Positions 33,857-42,586 are shown, counted from the stretch's first letter. The stretch: DNA of 64,000 nt from H17-190 sp034435615 (GCA_034435615.1 DAOTWZ010000019.1:44225-108224); one strand, 5' to 3'. Translations and numbers: made by a program. The notes: a model not told the origin generated them from the letters alone.

Positions 33857-34892
33857 CTTTTCTACCCTTCACCCGGAGGCTGCTCACTGCCTGCCAAGTC
33901 GCCACCAGAAGCTGCCCCAGCCGGCCAGGCAGGGAGATGAAGCCGCCAGGTATGGCCAGCATCACCAGGATGAGCATGGCGCCGTAGGCCAGCTGCTCTG
34001 CCGTGCCGAAGCGCCGCAGCCACTCCCCCAGGGCGGTGAGGACGGCCGCCCCCAGGACCGGACCCAGTATGTGGCCCACGCCGCCCACCACCATGTGGAC
34101 CACCACCAGCACCGCCCGGGAGAGGCTGATATCGCTGGGGAAGACCACCAGGTTCAGGTGAGCATACACGACGCCCGCCAGCCCGGCCAGGGCGCAGCTC
34201 ATCAGGAAGGTCACCAGCCGGTACCAGAAGGCGTTGATCCCCACCGACTCCGCCAGCGACTCCGACTGCCCCAGCGCCCGCAGGATCAGGCCGTTGCGGG
34301 AGGCTATCACCCGCCACACCACCCCCACGCTCAGGAACATGAGCCCCATGGTCATGTAGTAATGCCCGGTGGGAGTGGCCAGGTTCACGATCCCCAGATT
34401 GGGGGGCACCGGGATGGCCACCAGCCCGTCCGTCCCCCCGAAGACGTCCTTCAGGAAGCTGGTGAAGAACAGGCGCGTTATCTCCAGGAAGGCGAAGGAA
34501 ACCAGGAAGAAATAGGCGCCCCGTAAGCGCAGGGTTATGTGCCCTATGACCAGGCCCACGATGGTGGCGGTGATCATGCCAGCGGGTAGCAGCGCCCAGA
34601 AGCTCCACCCCTGGTGCAGCGCCAGCGCCGCCGCCGTATAGCCGCCGATCCCCATAAAGGCTATCTGCCCCATGTTCAGGAGGCCCGTGGCGTAGACCAC
34701 CCACAGCCCCACCACCAGGGAGACGTTCAGGAACAGGTTGGCCGCCACCCGTAACTGATAGGCGTTCTGGTTGACGACAGGGTACAGCACCACCACCAGG
34801 ACGATGACCACCGCCAGGGCCAGCCCCAGCAGGGGCGACAGGGCCGCCCGTGGCGCCGGCAGTCGCTCTCGAACAGCCTCTTCCAGCTTCAT
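33837..34892 (-). CDS. Branched-chain amino acid-type ABC permease (LivM-like)
   Basis: 351 residues, about ten membrane segments; hallmark YATGLLNMGQIAFMGIGGY (residues ~68-86) and LRLRGAYFFLVSFAFLEI. The start overlaps the livH stop by four bases. It shares little outside core motifs with the LivM at 20404-21555, indicating an independent transporter, not a recent duplication. Confidence 0.94.
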   Translation of the reverse strand: MKLEEAVRERLPAPRAALSPLLGLALAVVIVLVVVLYPVVNQNAYQLRVAANLFLNVSLVVGLWVVYATGLLNMGQIAFMGIGGYTAAALALHQGWSFWALLPAGMITATIVGLVIGHITLRLRGAYFFLVSFAFLEITRLFFTSFLKDVFGGTDGLVAIPVPPNLGIVNLATPTGHYYMTMGLMFLSVGVVWRVIASRNGLILRALGQSESLAESVGINAFWYRLVTFLMSCALAGLAGVVYAHLNLVVFPSDISLSRAVLVVVHMVVGGVGHILGPVLGAAVLTALGEWLRRFGTAEQLAYGAMLILVMLAIPGGFISLPGRLGQLLVATWQAVSSLRVKGRKGVVADS

Positions 34893-35755
34893 GCCTCAGC
34901 CGTCCCCAGCAGCCCACGCGGTCGCACCACCAGGAAGGCCGCCAGCACCAGGAACTCGATGATGGCCAGCTGGGCGTTGTCCACATAGAGGCCGGCGATC
35001 CCCTCGAACAGGCCCAGCAGGATGGCAGCTATCACCGCCCCGGGCAGGCTACCCATCCCGCCGATGATGACGATGATGAATGCCTTCACCACCAGTTCGC
35101 CCCCCATGTTGGGCTCCACGCTGAAGAGGGGTCCCACCAGGGAGCCGGCCAGGGTGGCCAGGGCCAGTCCCAGAGCGAAGCCGAAGGAGGTCACCCAGGT
35201 GGGGTTGATCCCCATCAGGGCCGCCGCCGAGCGGTTCTGGGCCACCGCCCGGATGGCCCTGCCCACCTCGGTGCGCAGGATGAAGAGGGATACCAGGGCC
35301 ACTATGACGGCCCCCACCGCCAGCACCATCAGACGGTCGAAGGAGATGCTGACGCCGCCCACGCGGGCCACCCCCTCGATGACGCTGGGCAGCCCCTGCG
35401 GCTGGGCGCCGAACTCGCTGGTGACGCTCATCCGCACTACCCACAGGAGGCCCAGGGAGAGGACGAAGGCGCCCAGCAGGTCTTCGTGGAAGCGGCGGAA
35501 GAGGGCCCGCTCCACCAGCACCCCCATGACGAAGCCGCCGATGGCGCTCACCAGCACCGCCACGGCGAAGGGGAGCCCTAGCTGGCCGAACAGGTAGTAA
35601 GTGACCACCGCCCCCAGCATGTAGAACTCGCCGTGGGCGAAGTTGATGATGCGCAGGAGGCTGAAGACTATGGCCAGTCCCAGGGCCACCAGGATGTATA
35701 CCGCCCCCAGGACAGCGCCACTGCTCGCCCCCTGGATGATCGCTGCCAAGTCCAT
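34889..35755 (-). CDS. Branched-chain amino acid-type ABC permease (LivH-like)
   Basis: 288 residues, standard LivH length. LGLAIVFSLLRIINFAHGEF near residue 25 is the family signature. It ends with a VRPRGLLG motif and has eight or nine hydrophobic segments. It is second gene of the operon, 86 bp after the binding-protein gene with a hairpin between them, so permease expression can be set lower than that of the binding protein. Confidence 0.95.
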   Translation of the reverse strand: MDLAAIIQGASSGAVLGAVYILVALGLAIVFSLLRIINFAHGEFYMLGAVVTYYLFGQLGLPFAVAVLVSAIGGFVMGVLVERALFRRFHEDLLGAFVLSLGLLWVVRMSVTSEFGAQPQGLPSVIEGVARVGGVSISFDRLMVLAVGAVIVALVSLFILRTEVGRAIRAVAQNRSAAALMGINPTWVTSFGFALGLALATLAGSLVGPLFSVEPNMGGELVVKAFIIVIIGGMGSLPGAVIAAILLGLFEGIAGLYVDNAQLAIIEFLVLAAFLVVRPRGLLGTAEA

Positions 35756-35780
35756 GACCGGCCCCGCTCTCTCTGCCCTA

Positions 35781-35806
35781 GCGCCGGGCCAGTGGCGGCC
35801 CGGCGC
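35781..35806 (-). promoter_or_regulatory. Intercistronic hairpin between binding protein and livH
   Basis: Ten-bp perfect arms GCGCCGGGCC (35781-35790) and GGCCCGGCGC (35797-35806) with a six-base loop. It likely stabilises the upstream message or partially terminates, which would explain unequal subunit output. Confidence 0.5.
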
Positions 35807-35841
35807 CAGGGTCCTGGCCTCGCACGTCTATCCGGTCCCGC

Positions 35842-37041
35842 TCAGGGCTGGGGCTCCACACGGGCCAGCGGCACCGAGACCCCGCCCCGCATCTCGTACA
35901 CCAGGTTGGGGTAGAGGAACTGGTGCTTGGCCCCGTAGGTCCTCTCACCGCCGATGAGCACCTTGCCCAGGATGGTGTCGAAGGAGCCGGTCTGCACTAT
36001 CGTCTGGGCGACCTTAGTGGAGTCGGTGCAGCGGCAGAGGGCCATCGCCTGGGTGACTATCTGGTAGGAGGCGTAGTTGGCGGCGGCGATGAGGGTGGCC
36101 GGCTCGCCGAAGCGCTGCTCGAAGCGCTGGGCGAAGTCCCTCAGGCTGGCCGGCGCCATCTCGCTCTTCAGGTCCCAGCCCTGGATGCCCAGGAGCCCCT
36201 CGGCGGCCTCGGCCCCGGCGGTGCGCACCACCGGTACCGGGTCCAACATGGAAAGCCAGGCCCGCTGCCCACGGTAGCCCAGCTCCCGGAGCTGCTTCAG
36301 GATGAGGGCCCCGTCCGCCGTGGGCGAGCCGGAGAGGTCTATCATGTCCGGGTTCTTCTGGAGGACGCGGGTGAGGAGGGAGGTGAACTCCTGGGTGCCC
36401 CGCTGGTACTCCTCCTCCGCCACCACCTGGATGTTGAGGCCCAGGTTCTTGATGGCATCCTTGATGGCGGCGCTGGTGTCGCGGCCGCTCTGGTCGTTGG
36501 GGGAGATGAGGGCCAGCGTCCTCACATTGGGCCGGTTCTGGGCCACCCAGCGGTAGAACATGGGAGCGGCCTCGTCGGGGCCGATGAGGCTGCGGAAGGA
36601 GTGGGGCTTCTGGGGGCCCAGGTTGGTGCGTCCCCAACAGACGAAGGTGAAGAGGACGCTGTTGGGCTCCGTGATAGCCTGGGCAGCCTCGCAGGTGGCG
36701 CCGATGGCGTTGCCGATGATGAACTTGACGCCGTCCTGGAAGACGAGGCGGTTGGTCACCGTGGCCGTCTCGCCCACGTCGCCCTTGGTGTCGTAGAAGA
36801 CGTGGCGGAAGACATACTTGGTGTCGCCTATCTCGATCCCACCCCTCTGCTGCACGTCCTCCTCGAACAGGGTGGCCCCGCGGTCCAGGGCGATGCCCCA
36901 GGTGGCGGCGCCGCCGGAGGCCGGGCCGATGACGCCCATGGTCATGGTCCGGGTCTCGGCCGCCTCCTGTCCACCCTGTCCACAGGCCGCCAGCAGCGCG
37001 AGGGCGAGTAGTGAGAATAGCCAACTAAGACGCGCTTTCAT
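35842..37041 (-). CDS. Solute-binding lipoprotein (type I PBP family) of the CoA-ligase operon
   Basis: 399 residues. Signal peptide with lipobox LLAAC (Cys20). The mature protein starts MTMGVIGPASGGAATWG and has FIIGNAIGATCEAAQAI, a layout closer to aromatic- or amide-binding Liv homologues than to LivJ. It is first gene of a six-gene operon (SBP, LivH, LivM, LivG, LivF, CoA ligase) with its own promoter at 37124-37097. The ligand is predicted to be the acid activated by the ligase (inference). Confidence 0.94.
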   Translation of the reverse strand: MKARLSWLFSLLALALLAACGQGGQEAAETRTMTMGVIGPASGGAATWGIALDRGATLFEEDVQQRGGIEIGDTKYVFRHVFYDTKGDVGETATVTNRLVFQDGVKFIIGNAIGATCEAAQAITEPNSVLFTFVCWGRTNLGPQKPHSFRSLIGPDEAAPMFYRWVAQNRPNVRTLALISPNDQSGRDTSAAIKDAIKNLGLNIQVVAEEEYQRGTQEFTSLLTRVLQKNPDMIDLSGSPTADGALILKQLRELGYRGQRAWLSMLDPVPVVRTAGAEAAEGLLGIQGWDLKSEMAPASLRDFAQRFEQRFGEPATLIAAANYASYQIVTQAMALCRCTDSTKVAQTIVQTGSFDTILGKVLIGGERTYGAKHQFLYPNLVYEMRGGVSVPLARVEPQP

Positions 37042-37096
37042 AGCCTGACACTCCTTTCCAGCCTGATGACGGCCCAGGGATGGAGCTCCTGCCGCT

Positions 37097-37124
37097 ATTC
37101 TATGCCTAACTTCGATTGTGTTAA
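37097..37124 (-). promoter_or_regulatory. Sigma-70 promoter of the SBP-LivHMGF-ligase operon
   Basis: Minus strand TTAACA (37124-37119), 16-bp spacer, TAGAAT (37102-37097); each box differs from consensus at one position. Confidence 0.7.
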
Positions 37125-37212
37125 TAGCTGGCCTCCCGTTTTTTCACACAACGGCCCCTGCCCGCCGGGGCCGGCGGCGCTTCCCCCCGGCGCGCTCTGA
37201 GCGGTGGGCCGC

Positions 37213-37241
37213 TTGACAGCGCCCGCGGCGGGCCCCATAAT
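37213..37241 (+). promoter_or_regulatory. Sigma-70 promoter for the RDD gene
   Basis: TTGACA (37213-37218), 17-bp spacer, CATAAT (37236-37241). It diverges from the liv operon promoter, 89 bp apart. Confidence 0.7.
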
Positions 37242-37290
37242 GCAACCGTTCCGGGAAGGGTAGCCACCGGTCACCTCCAGCCCCGTCCTC

Positions 37291-37935
37291 ATGGTGCTCG
37301 GCGCTTTCGTCAGGGACTGCCCCTACTGCGGCTCGCCCGACCAGACGGGCCTCTTCTGCTCCAGTTGCGATGTCTACATGCCGGAGGGAACGGGGGCGGT
37401 GAAGAAGGTGACCTACAACCGACGGGTCTGGGGCTCCTACCTGCTGGAGAGTCTCCTCTACACCGTCACCCTGGCCATCGGCTGGTACATATGGCTGGCC
37501 TTCACCGCCAAGGACTCCCAGACGCCGGCCAAGAAGCTGCTGAACATCTACGTCCTGGACGTGGAGACGGGACAGCCCATCACCGCCGGTCGGGTCTGGG
37601 TGCGGGAGGTGCTGGTCAAGCAGCTCCTGTCCGCCCTGGCCAGCGCCGTCATCGGCGTCGCCTGGCTCATAGACGGGCTCTGGGTCTTCTTCGACCGCAA
37701 CCGGCAGGCCCTGCACGACAAGATAGTGCAGACCGTCGTCGTCCATGCCCCCAACGGCCTGCCGGCCTCCCTGCCGCGGCCGACGCCTTCCGGAGAGGTG
37801 CGGCGGGACAGCCCTGGCGCCGGCGTGAAGACGGTGGCCGAGGAGCTGCGAGAGCTGGCCCGCCTCAGGGACGAGGGCCTCATCACCGAAGAGGAATACG
37901 AGCGAAAGCGGCAGGAGCTGGCGGACAGGCTCTGA
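37291..37935 (+). CDS. RDD-family membrane protein with zinc ribbon and SHOCT-like tail
   Basis: 214 residues in three parts. Residues ~10-26 form a zinc ribbon (CPYCG and CSSC). Residues ~40-150 are an RDD domain with two or three membrane helices and the conserved Asp/Arg positions in WLIDGLWVFFDRNRQALHDK. The tail ~180-214 matches a short SHOCT helix pair (LARLRDEGLITEEEYERKR). RDD proteins are poorly understood, and some affect transport or stress tolerance. ATG 37291 lacks a strong ribosome site. The next gene is convergent. Confidence 0.85.
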   Translation: MVLGAFVRDCPYCGSPDQTGLFCSSCDVYMPEGTGAVKKVTYNRRVWGSYLLESLLYTVTLAIGWYIWLAFTAKDSQTPAKKLLNIYVLDVETGQPITAGRVWVREVLVKQLLSALASAVIGVAWLIDGLWVFFDRNRQALHDKIVQTVVVHAPNGLPASLPRPTPSGEVRRDSPGAGVKTVAEELRELARLRDEGLITEEEYERKRQELADRL

Positions 37936-37942
37936 GGCGGGC

Positions 37943-38641
37943 TCAGGCGTGCGCCCGGGCCCACTCCAGGAGGGAGCGCCAGATGAGGAGCCCGTCCTCG
38001 CCGCCCAAGAGGGCCTCGCAGGCCCGCTCCGGGTGGGGCATCATCCCCAGGACGTTGCCCGCCTCGTTGACGATGCCGGCGATGTTGTGGAGGCTGCCGT
38101 TGGGGTTGGCCTCCGGCGTCGCCTCGCCCTCCGGCGTGCAGTAGCGGAAAACGACGCGCCGCCGCTCCTCCAGCAGGGCCAGCGTCTCCGGGTCGGCGTA
38201 GTAGCGACCATCGCCGTGGGAGATGGGCACCGCCAGCACCTGGCCGGGCCGGCACAGGTTGGTGAAGGGGGTCTCCACGCTCTCCACCCGTATGTGCACC
38301 CACTGACAGCGGTACTGGAGAGAGTCGTTGCGGAGAAGGGCGCCGGGCAGGAGGTGAGCCTCGCACAGCACCTGGAAGCCGTTGCAGATGCCGATCACCG
38401 GCCGGCCGGCCTCGGCGTGGCGACGCACCGCCTCCATCACCGGAGAGAAGCGGGCGATGGCGCCCGGGCGCAGGTAATCGCCGTAGGAGAAGCCGCCCGG
38501 GAGGACGACGCAGTCGTAGCCGGTGAGGTCTCTCTCCCGGTGCCAGACCAGCTCCGCCCGCTGCCCCAGGACGTGGCCCAGGGCGTACTGGCAGTCGTAG
38601 TCGCTCCAGGTGCCGGGGAAGACGACGATGGCGAAGCGCAT
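37943..38641 (-). CDS. purQ: Phosphoribosylformylglycinamidine synthase, glutaminase subunit
   Basis: 232 residues. Supplies ammonia from glutamine to PurL in purine synthesis. The class I amidotransferase nucleophile is in GICNGFQVLCE; His and Glu of the triad are in MMPHPERACE. It starts MRFAIVVFPGTWSDYDC, with GGAGGAGAG immediately upstream of ATG 38641. It stands alone: purS and purL, usually adjacent, are not in this window. Confidence 0.95.
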   Translation of the reverse strand: MRFAIVVFPGTWSDYDCQYALGHVLGQRAELVWHRERDLTGYDCVVLPGGFSYGDYLRPGAIARFSPVMEAVRRHAEAGRPVIGICNGFQVLCEAHLLPGALLRNDSLQYRCQWVHIRVESVETPFTNLCRPGQVLAVPISHGDGRYYADPETLALLEERRRVVFRYCTPEGEATPEANPNGSLHNIAGIVNEAGNVLGMMPHPERACEALLGGEDGLLIWRSLLEWARAHA

Positions 38642-38653
38642 CTCTCCTCCACC

Positions 38654-38682
38654 ACTATACCGCGGCCCTCCCTCTGATTGAA
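38654..38682 (-). promoter_or_regulatory. Candidate promoter for purQ
   Basis: Minus strand TTCAAT (38682-38677), 17-bp spacer, TATAGT (38659-38654), only 12 nt before the start codon. The mRNA would have a very short leader holding just the ribosome site. Confidence 0.4.
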
Positions 38683-38762
38683 CGGCCAGCCCAGGTATGG
38701 AACGCAGGGCGGGCGTCATGGCACAATCGAAAGGCGCAGTCCAGGACGGGCAGAGGAGCTGA

Positions 38763-40190
38763 ATGGAGGAACAGACGCACCGGGAGCTGGACGCCCTCTT
38801 CAGGCCCCGCTCCATCGCCGTGGTGGGGGCCTCCGCCAACCGGGACTCCCCGGGCTATGACTACGTCCTCTCTCTGGTGGAGTACGGCTTCCGGGGCGAG
38901 ATCTATCCCGTCAACCCCCGCCTGGAGGAGCTCCTGGGCTGGCGGGCCTACCCCAGCGTGGCCGCCATCCCCGGCCCCGTGGACTACGTCATCTCCTGCA
39001 TCCCCAACACGGCCGTCCTCCCTCTCATAGACGAGTGCGGGGCGAAGGGGGTGAAGGCGCTCCACCTCTTCACCGCCCGCTTCAGCGAGACGGGGAGAGA
39101 GGAGGGCCGGCGGCTGGAGGAGGAGCTACTGCGCCGCGCTCGCCGGTACGGCGTCCGCATCATCGGCCCCAACTGCATGGGCCTCATCAACCCGGGGGAG
39201 GGGATCACCTTCCGCCCCGATATGCAGGTGCCGGCCGGCCCGGTGGGCATCCTCTCCCAGAGCGGCAACATCATGTTCGAGCTGCACTACCGCGGCACCC
39301 CCCGCGGCCTCCATCTGAGCAAGGCCGTGAGCTACGGCAACGGCCTGGACCTGGACGAGAGCGACCTCCTCCTCTACTTCGCTCACGACCCTGAGACGCG
39401 CGTGGTGGGCGCCTACCTGGAGGGGGTGAAGGACGGGCGCCGCTTCCTGCGGGCGCTGCGGGAGGCGGCTCGCCGCAAGCCGGTGGTGGTGCTCAAGGGC
39501 GGGCGCACCCAGGCGGGGGCCCGCACCGCCGCCTCCCACACCGCCGCCCTGGCCGGCCAGAAGCAGGTATGGCAGGCCGCCCTGCGTCAGGCCGGCGCCA
39601 TCATGGTGGAGTCCGTGGACGAGTACCTGGACCTGCTGGTGGCCTTCACCTACATGCGGCCCGGCGGCGGCCGGCGCATCGGCATCGTGGGCGGCGGCGG
39701 CGGCCGCTCCGTCCTGGCCGCTGACCAGTGCGAGGAGGCGGGCCTCACCACACCGCCCCTCACGGAGCGCATCCAGGAGCACATCGGCCGCAAGGCGCCG
39801 GACCTGGTGGGCTGGCTCACCAACCCAGTGGACCAGTCCATCGTGGCCGGGAGCGGCGTCAGCGGGGCAGAGATACTGGCCCTCATGAACGAAGACCCCC
39901 AGTACGACGCCCTCATCGGCATCCTGGGGGAGCCGTGGGCCCTGGGCCGCCCCAACGCCGAGCAGATCGTCAGGCGGGTGGCCCAGCGCTTCTGCGAGAT
40001 CGGCCGCGAGGCCCGCAAGCCCATCGCCATCGTGGTGGGGCCGGCCGACTACGGCGAGGAGTGGCAGTGGCGCCTCCTGTGGGAGGCCCGGCAGGAGCTG
40101 GTGGCGGCGGGGATGGCCGTCTTCCCCACGGTGGAGAGCGCCATCTGGGCCCTCTCTCGCTTCCTCCCCTACTGGGAGGAGCGCCTCTAG
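38763..40190 (+). CDS. NDP-forming acyl-CoA synthetase alpha-subunit-like protein
   Basis: 475 residues. CoA-binding Rossmann domain (IAVVGASANRDSPGY, residues ~18-32), a succinyl-CoA-ligase-like middle domain with IIGPNCMGLINP and ILSQSGNIMFE, and a third domain with the phosphohistidine motif SHTAALAG (the SHTGSLAG site of ADP-forming acetyl-CoA synthetases). The ATP-grasp beta part is missing from this polypeptide and from its neighbours, so a partner must come from elsewhere or the protein has another CoA-linked role. ATG 38763 has GAGGAGCTGA upstream. Confidence 0.88.
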   Translation: MEEQTHRELDALFRPRSIAVVGASANRDSPGYDYVLSLVEYGFRGEIYPVNPRLEELLGWRAYPSVAAIPGPVDYVISCIPNTAVLPLIDECGAKGVKALHLFTARFSETGREEGRRLEEELLRRARRYGVRIIGPNCMGLINPGEGITFRPDMQVPAGPVGILSQSGNIMFELHYRGTPRGLHLSKAVSYGNGLDLDESDLLLYFAHDPETRVVGAYLEGVKDGRRFLRALREAARRKPVVVLKGGRTQAGARTAASHTAALAGQKQVWQAALRQAGAIMVESVDEYLDLLVAFTYMRPGGGRRIGIVGGGGGRSVLAADQCEEAGLTTPPLTERIQEHIGRKAPDLVGWLTNPVDQSIVAGSGVSGAEILALMNEDPQYDALIGILGEPWALGRPNAEQIVRRVAQRFCEIGREARKPIAIVVGPADYGEEWQWRLLWEARQELVAAGMAVFPTVESAIWALSRFLPYWEERL

Positions 40191-40214
40191 AGGCCACCGC
40201 AGCCGGGGACGGCG

Positions 40215-41729
40215 CTACGCCTCGTCCGGGGGGAAGGCGAAGGGCCCGGACTGGGCCCGCAGCTCTGCCTGGGTAGGGGCCGGATACTCGATGCGGGGGT
40301 GGTAGATGCCCCGCAGAGTTGCCTTGAAGGACTCGGCCACCAGCTTCAGGTCACGGAAAGTGAGGTCGCAGTCGTCCAGCTGGCCCTCCGCCACCCGCTC
40401 CCGGATGACGCTGTCCACCAGCTCGTCGATGTGCTCCGGCGAGTGGTCTCGGCTGGCCCGCACCACCGCCTCCGCCGAGTCGGCCAGCATGGCGATGGCC
40501 GTCTCCCGGGACTGGGGCTTCGGTCCCGGATAGCGGAAGCGGTCCGGCGGCACGTCGGGGTCCTGGGAGGCCGCCTTGCGGTAGAAGAAGGTGACCAGGC
40601 GCGTCCCGTGGTGCTCAGTGATGAAGGCCCGCACCCGCGCCGGCAGACGGTAGCGCCGGGCCAGTTGCAGCCCTTCGTAGGTGTGCTGGACGATGATGCG
40701 GGCGCTCTCCTCGGGGCTGAGGCCGTCGTGGGGGTTCTCGCCCTGGAACTGGTTCTCCACGTAGAAGGCGGGCTGGGCCATCTTGCCGATGTCGTGGAAG
40801 TAGCAGCCGGCCCGCACCAGGAGGGGGTCAGCCCCCACCGCCTGGGCCGCCCGCTCCGCCAGGGTGGCCACCACCAGGCTGTGGTGGAAGGTGCCGGGCG
40901 CCCGCTCCTGGAGCTGGCGCAGCAGGGGATGGCTCATCTGGGTCAGCTCCATGAGCTGGAGACGGGTGGTGAAGCCGAAGGTGTAGCCCAGCACCACCAG
41001 CGCCCCCACCGTCACCACCGCCGAGAGGGCGCCCCCCACCCCGGTGGAGATGAGCATCCAGAGGATGTCCACTCCCTGGCGAGCGTCGTCCAGGAGCCAG
41101 AAGGCTACGAGGGCGGCCAGGGAGGCCAGCACCGTCAGGCCGCCCGCCAGGACGAAGCGGTCCATCCGCTCCACCCTCTGCACGGTCAGGGTGCCGGCCA
41201 GCCCCCCGGCCAGGGAGACGGTGGCCACCTCCATCCCCAGCAGCGGCCCGGCGGTCAGCCGGGCATCCTGGGGGTGGACGGCAGCGAAGGCGGCCAGGAG
41301 GGCCAGGACGATGCTCACCGCCAGGGCCAGGCCACCGTCCAGCAGGGCGGCCACCAGCATGGGCGCCGCCGCCAGGGGAAGCATGTAGCGCAGGTAGAGG
41401 CGGTCGTCGTCGGGCAGGGTGAGGGCGAAGAAGACGTTGGCCGCTGCCACCCACAGGGCCACCATGACGGCCAGCATGGCCAGCCTCCAGGGGCTCCGCA
41501 CCTCTCGCGGCTGAAAAGCGTAGAGGTAGGCGCCCAGGCCAGCGCCCCCCATGACGGCGGCGACGATGGCGGCGGCGGTGCTGGCGACCGTCAGCCGGTT
41601 CTCCACCAGCGCGCCGTCTACCAGGGCCTGACCCGGCGGCACGGGCACCAGGGCCAGCGCCAGGAAGAGGGCCAGGAGGACGGCGAAGACGAGCGCTTGG
41701 TAGGGCGTCAGGCGTTTCGCCTCGGACAT
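40215..41729 (-). CDS. 7TM-HD phosphohydrolase (PgpH-like) lacking the extracellular domain
   Basis: 504 residues. Roughly eight hydrophobic segments (residues ~15-260), then an HD domain with FHHSLVVATLAERAA, the HD pair in CYFHDIGKMAQP, TEHHGT and a final Asp in MLADSAEAVVRA. PgpH proteins hydrolyse cyclic di-AMP. The large extracellular 7TMR-HDED domain normally between helix 1 and the 7TM bundle is missing, as VENRLTVAST follows helix 1 directly. The catalytic residues are complete. ybeY, phoH and era, common neighbours of this family, are not nearby; YqeY and rpsU lie upstream. Confidence 0.9.
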   Translation of the reverse strand: MSEAKRLTPYQALVFAVLLALFLALALVPVPPGQALVDGALVENRLTVASTAAAIVAAVMGGAGLGAYLYAFQPREVRSPWRLAMLAVMVALWVAAANVFFALTLPDDDRLYLRYMLPLAAAPMLVAALLDGGLALAVSIVLALLAAFAAVHPQDARLTAGPLLGMEVATVSLAGGLAGTLTVQRVERMDRFVLAGGLTVLASLAALVAFWLLDDARQGVDILWMLISTGVGGALSAVVTVGALVVLGYTFGFTTRLQLMELTQMSHPLLRQLQERAPGTFHHSLVVATLAERAAQAVGADPLLVRAGCYFHDIGKMAQPAFYVENQFQGENPHDGLSPEESARIIVQHTYEGLQLARRYRLPARVRAFITEHHGTRLVTFFYRKAASQDPDVPPDRFRYPGPKPQSRETAIAMLADSAEAVVRASRDHSPEHIDELVDSVIRERVAEGQLDDCDLTFRDLKLVAESFKATLRGIYHPRIEYPAPTQAELRAQSGPFAFPPDEA

Positions 41730-41808
41730 CGCTGGGCTAGGGAGACTCCCCGGCAAGGGCCATGATAACAGAGCGGCCCCCGTGGGAAAACGCGGCCAGC
41801 CGGCCTGG

Positions 41809-42264
41809 CTAGCCGGCCTGCCCGGAGAGCAACTCCGTGACCACTTCGTTGATGAGACGGCCCTCGGCCCGCCCGGCCAGCCGCTGGATGAGGACGGGCA
41901 TCACCTTGCCCTTGTCAGCGGGGCCACGCGCCCCCAGCTCGGCGATGACGGCGCGGGCCGCCTCCGCCACCTCCTCGCGGCTCATGGCCGGCGGGAGATA
42001 GGACTCCAGGACGGCCAGCTCCGCCTCCTCCTTGGCCACCAGGTCCGGGCGGTTCCCCTTGCGGAACTCCTCGATGCTCTCCCGCCGGCGGCGGATCTCC
42101 CGCTGGATGATGGCGATGATGCCCAGATCGTCCAGGGGGCGGCCCTGGGCCACCTCCTGGTTCTTGACGGCCCAGGTGACCATGCGGATGGCCGTCTTGC
42201 GGGCCTCGTCCCGACTGCGGATGGCCTCTTTCAGGTCATCCGCCAGCCGCTCCTTCAGCGACAC
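41809..42264 (-). CDS. GatB/YqeY domain protein
   Basis: 151 residues, the usual YqeY length, equivalent to the C-terminal tRNA-binding tail of GatB. Starts SLKERLADDLKEAIRSRDE at GTG 42264 and contains LESYLPPAMSREE and DKGKVMPVL. It lies downstream of rpsU, as in many bacteria (rpsU-yqeY linkage), with a hairpin between. The exact role of YqeY is unknown; association with aminoacyl-tRNA handling is assumed from the domain. Confidence 0.93.
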   Translation of the reverse strand: MSLKERLADDLKEAIRSRDEARKTAIRMVTWAVKNQEVAQGRPLDDLGIIAIIQREIRRRRESIEEFRKGNRPDLVAKEEAELAVLESYLPPAMSREEVAEAARAVIAELGARGPADKGKVMPVLIQRLAGRAEGRLINEVVTELLSGQAG

Positions 42265-42296
42265 CGCCTGTCAGCCCCACCCCGTATGTTGGCACT

Positions 42297-42312
42297 CCCG
42301 GCCTCGGCCGGG
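42297..42312 (-). terminator. Hairpin after rpsU
   Basis: CCCGGCC (42297-42303) pairs with GGCCGGG (42306-42312). Flanking GGCAC and GTGCC can extend the stem. It lies 11 nt beyond the rpsU stop, so probably partial termination before yqeY. Confidence 0.55.
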
Positions 42313-42323
42313 GGTGTGGTGCC

Positions 42324-42521
42324 CTATCTCAGGGCCCGCTGGCTGTTCTTGATGCTCTTCCGCAGCTTGGCGGCCGCCTTCTTCTTGCGCTTGACGCTGG
42401 GGGGCTCGTAGTGCTCCCGTCTGCGGGCCTCGGCCAGTATCCCTGTCTGCTGGACCAGCTTGTTGAACCGCTTCAGGGCCTGCTCCAGGGTCTCGTTCGG
42501 CCCGATGATCACCTCTGCCAC
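42324..42521 (-). CDS. rpsU: 30S ribosomal protein S21
   Basis: 65 residues. The start is GTG 42521 (VAEVIIGPNETLEQALKRFN) with GAGGAGGG upstream; longer in-frame readings run through the promoter and are rejected. The basic C-terminal helix (KRKKKAAAKLRKSIKNSQR) and length match S21. It helps the 30S subunit contact mRNA during initiation. It is driven by the strongest-looking promoter in the window. Confidence 0.97.
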   Translation of the reverse strand: MAEVIIGPNETLEQALKRFNKLVQQTGILAEARRREHYEPPSVKRKKKAAAKLRKSIKNSQRALR

Positions 42522-42586
42522 GGGTCTCCCTCCTCTAAGGGTAAGTAGGTGTGGTGCTGGCCGAAGCCGCAGCACATTCGTGGCGG

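Noticed and set aside
37143..37175. Rho-independent terminator near the TTTTTT run at 37139-37144
   Set aside because: The hairpin and the T-run are in the wrong order for either flanking gene, both of which start, not end, here.
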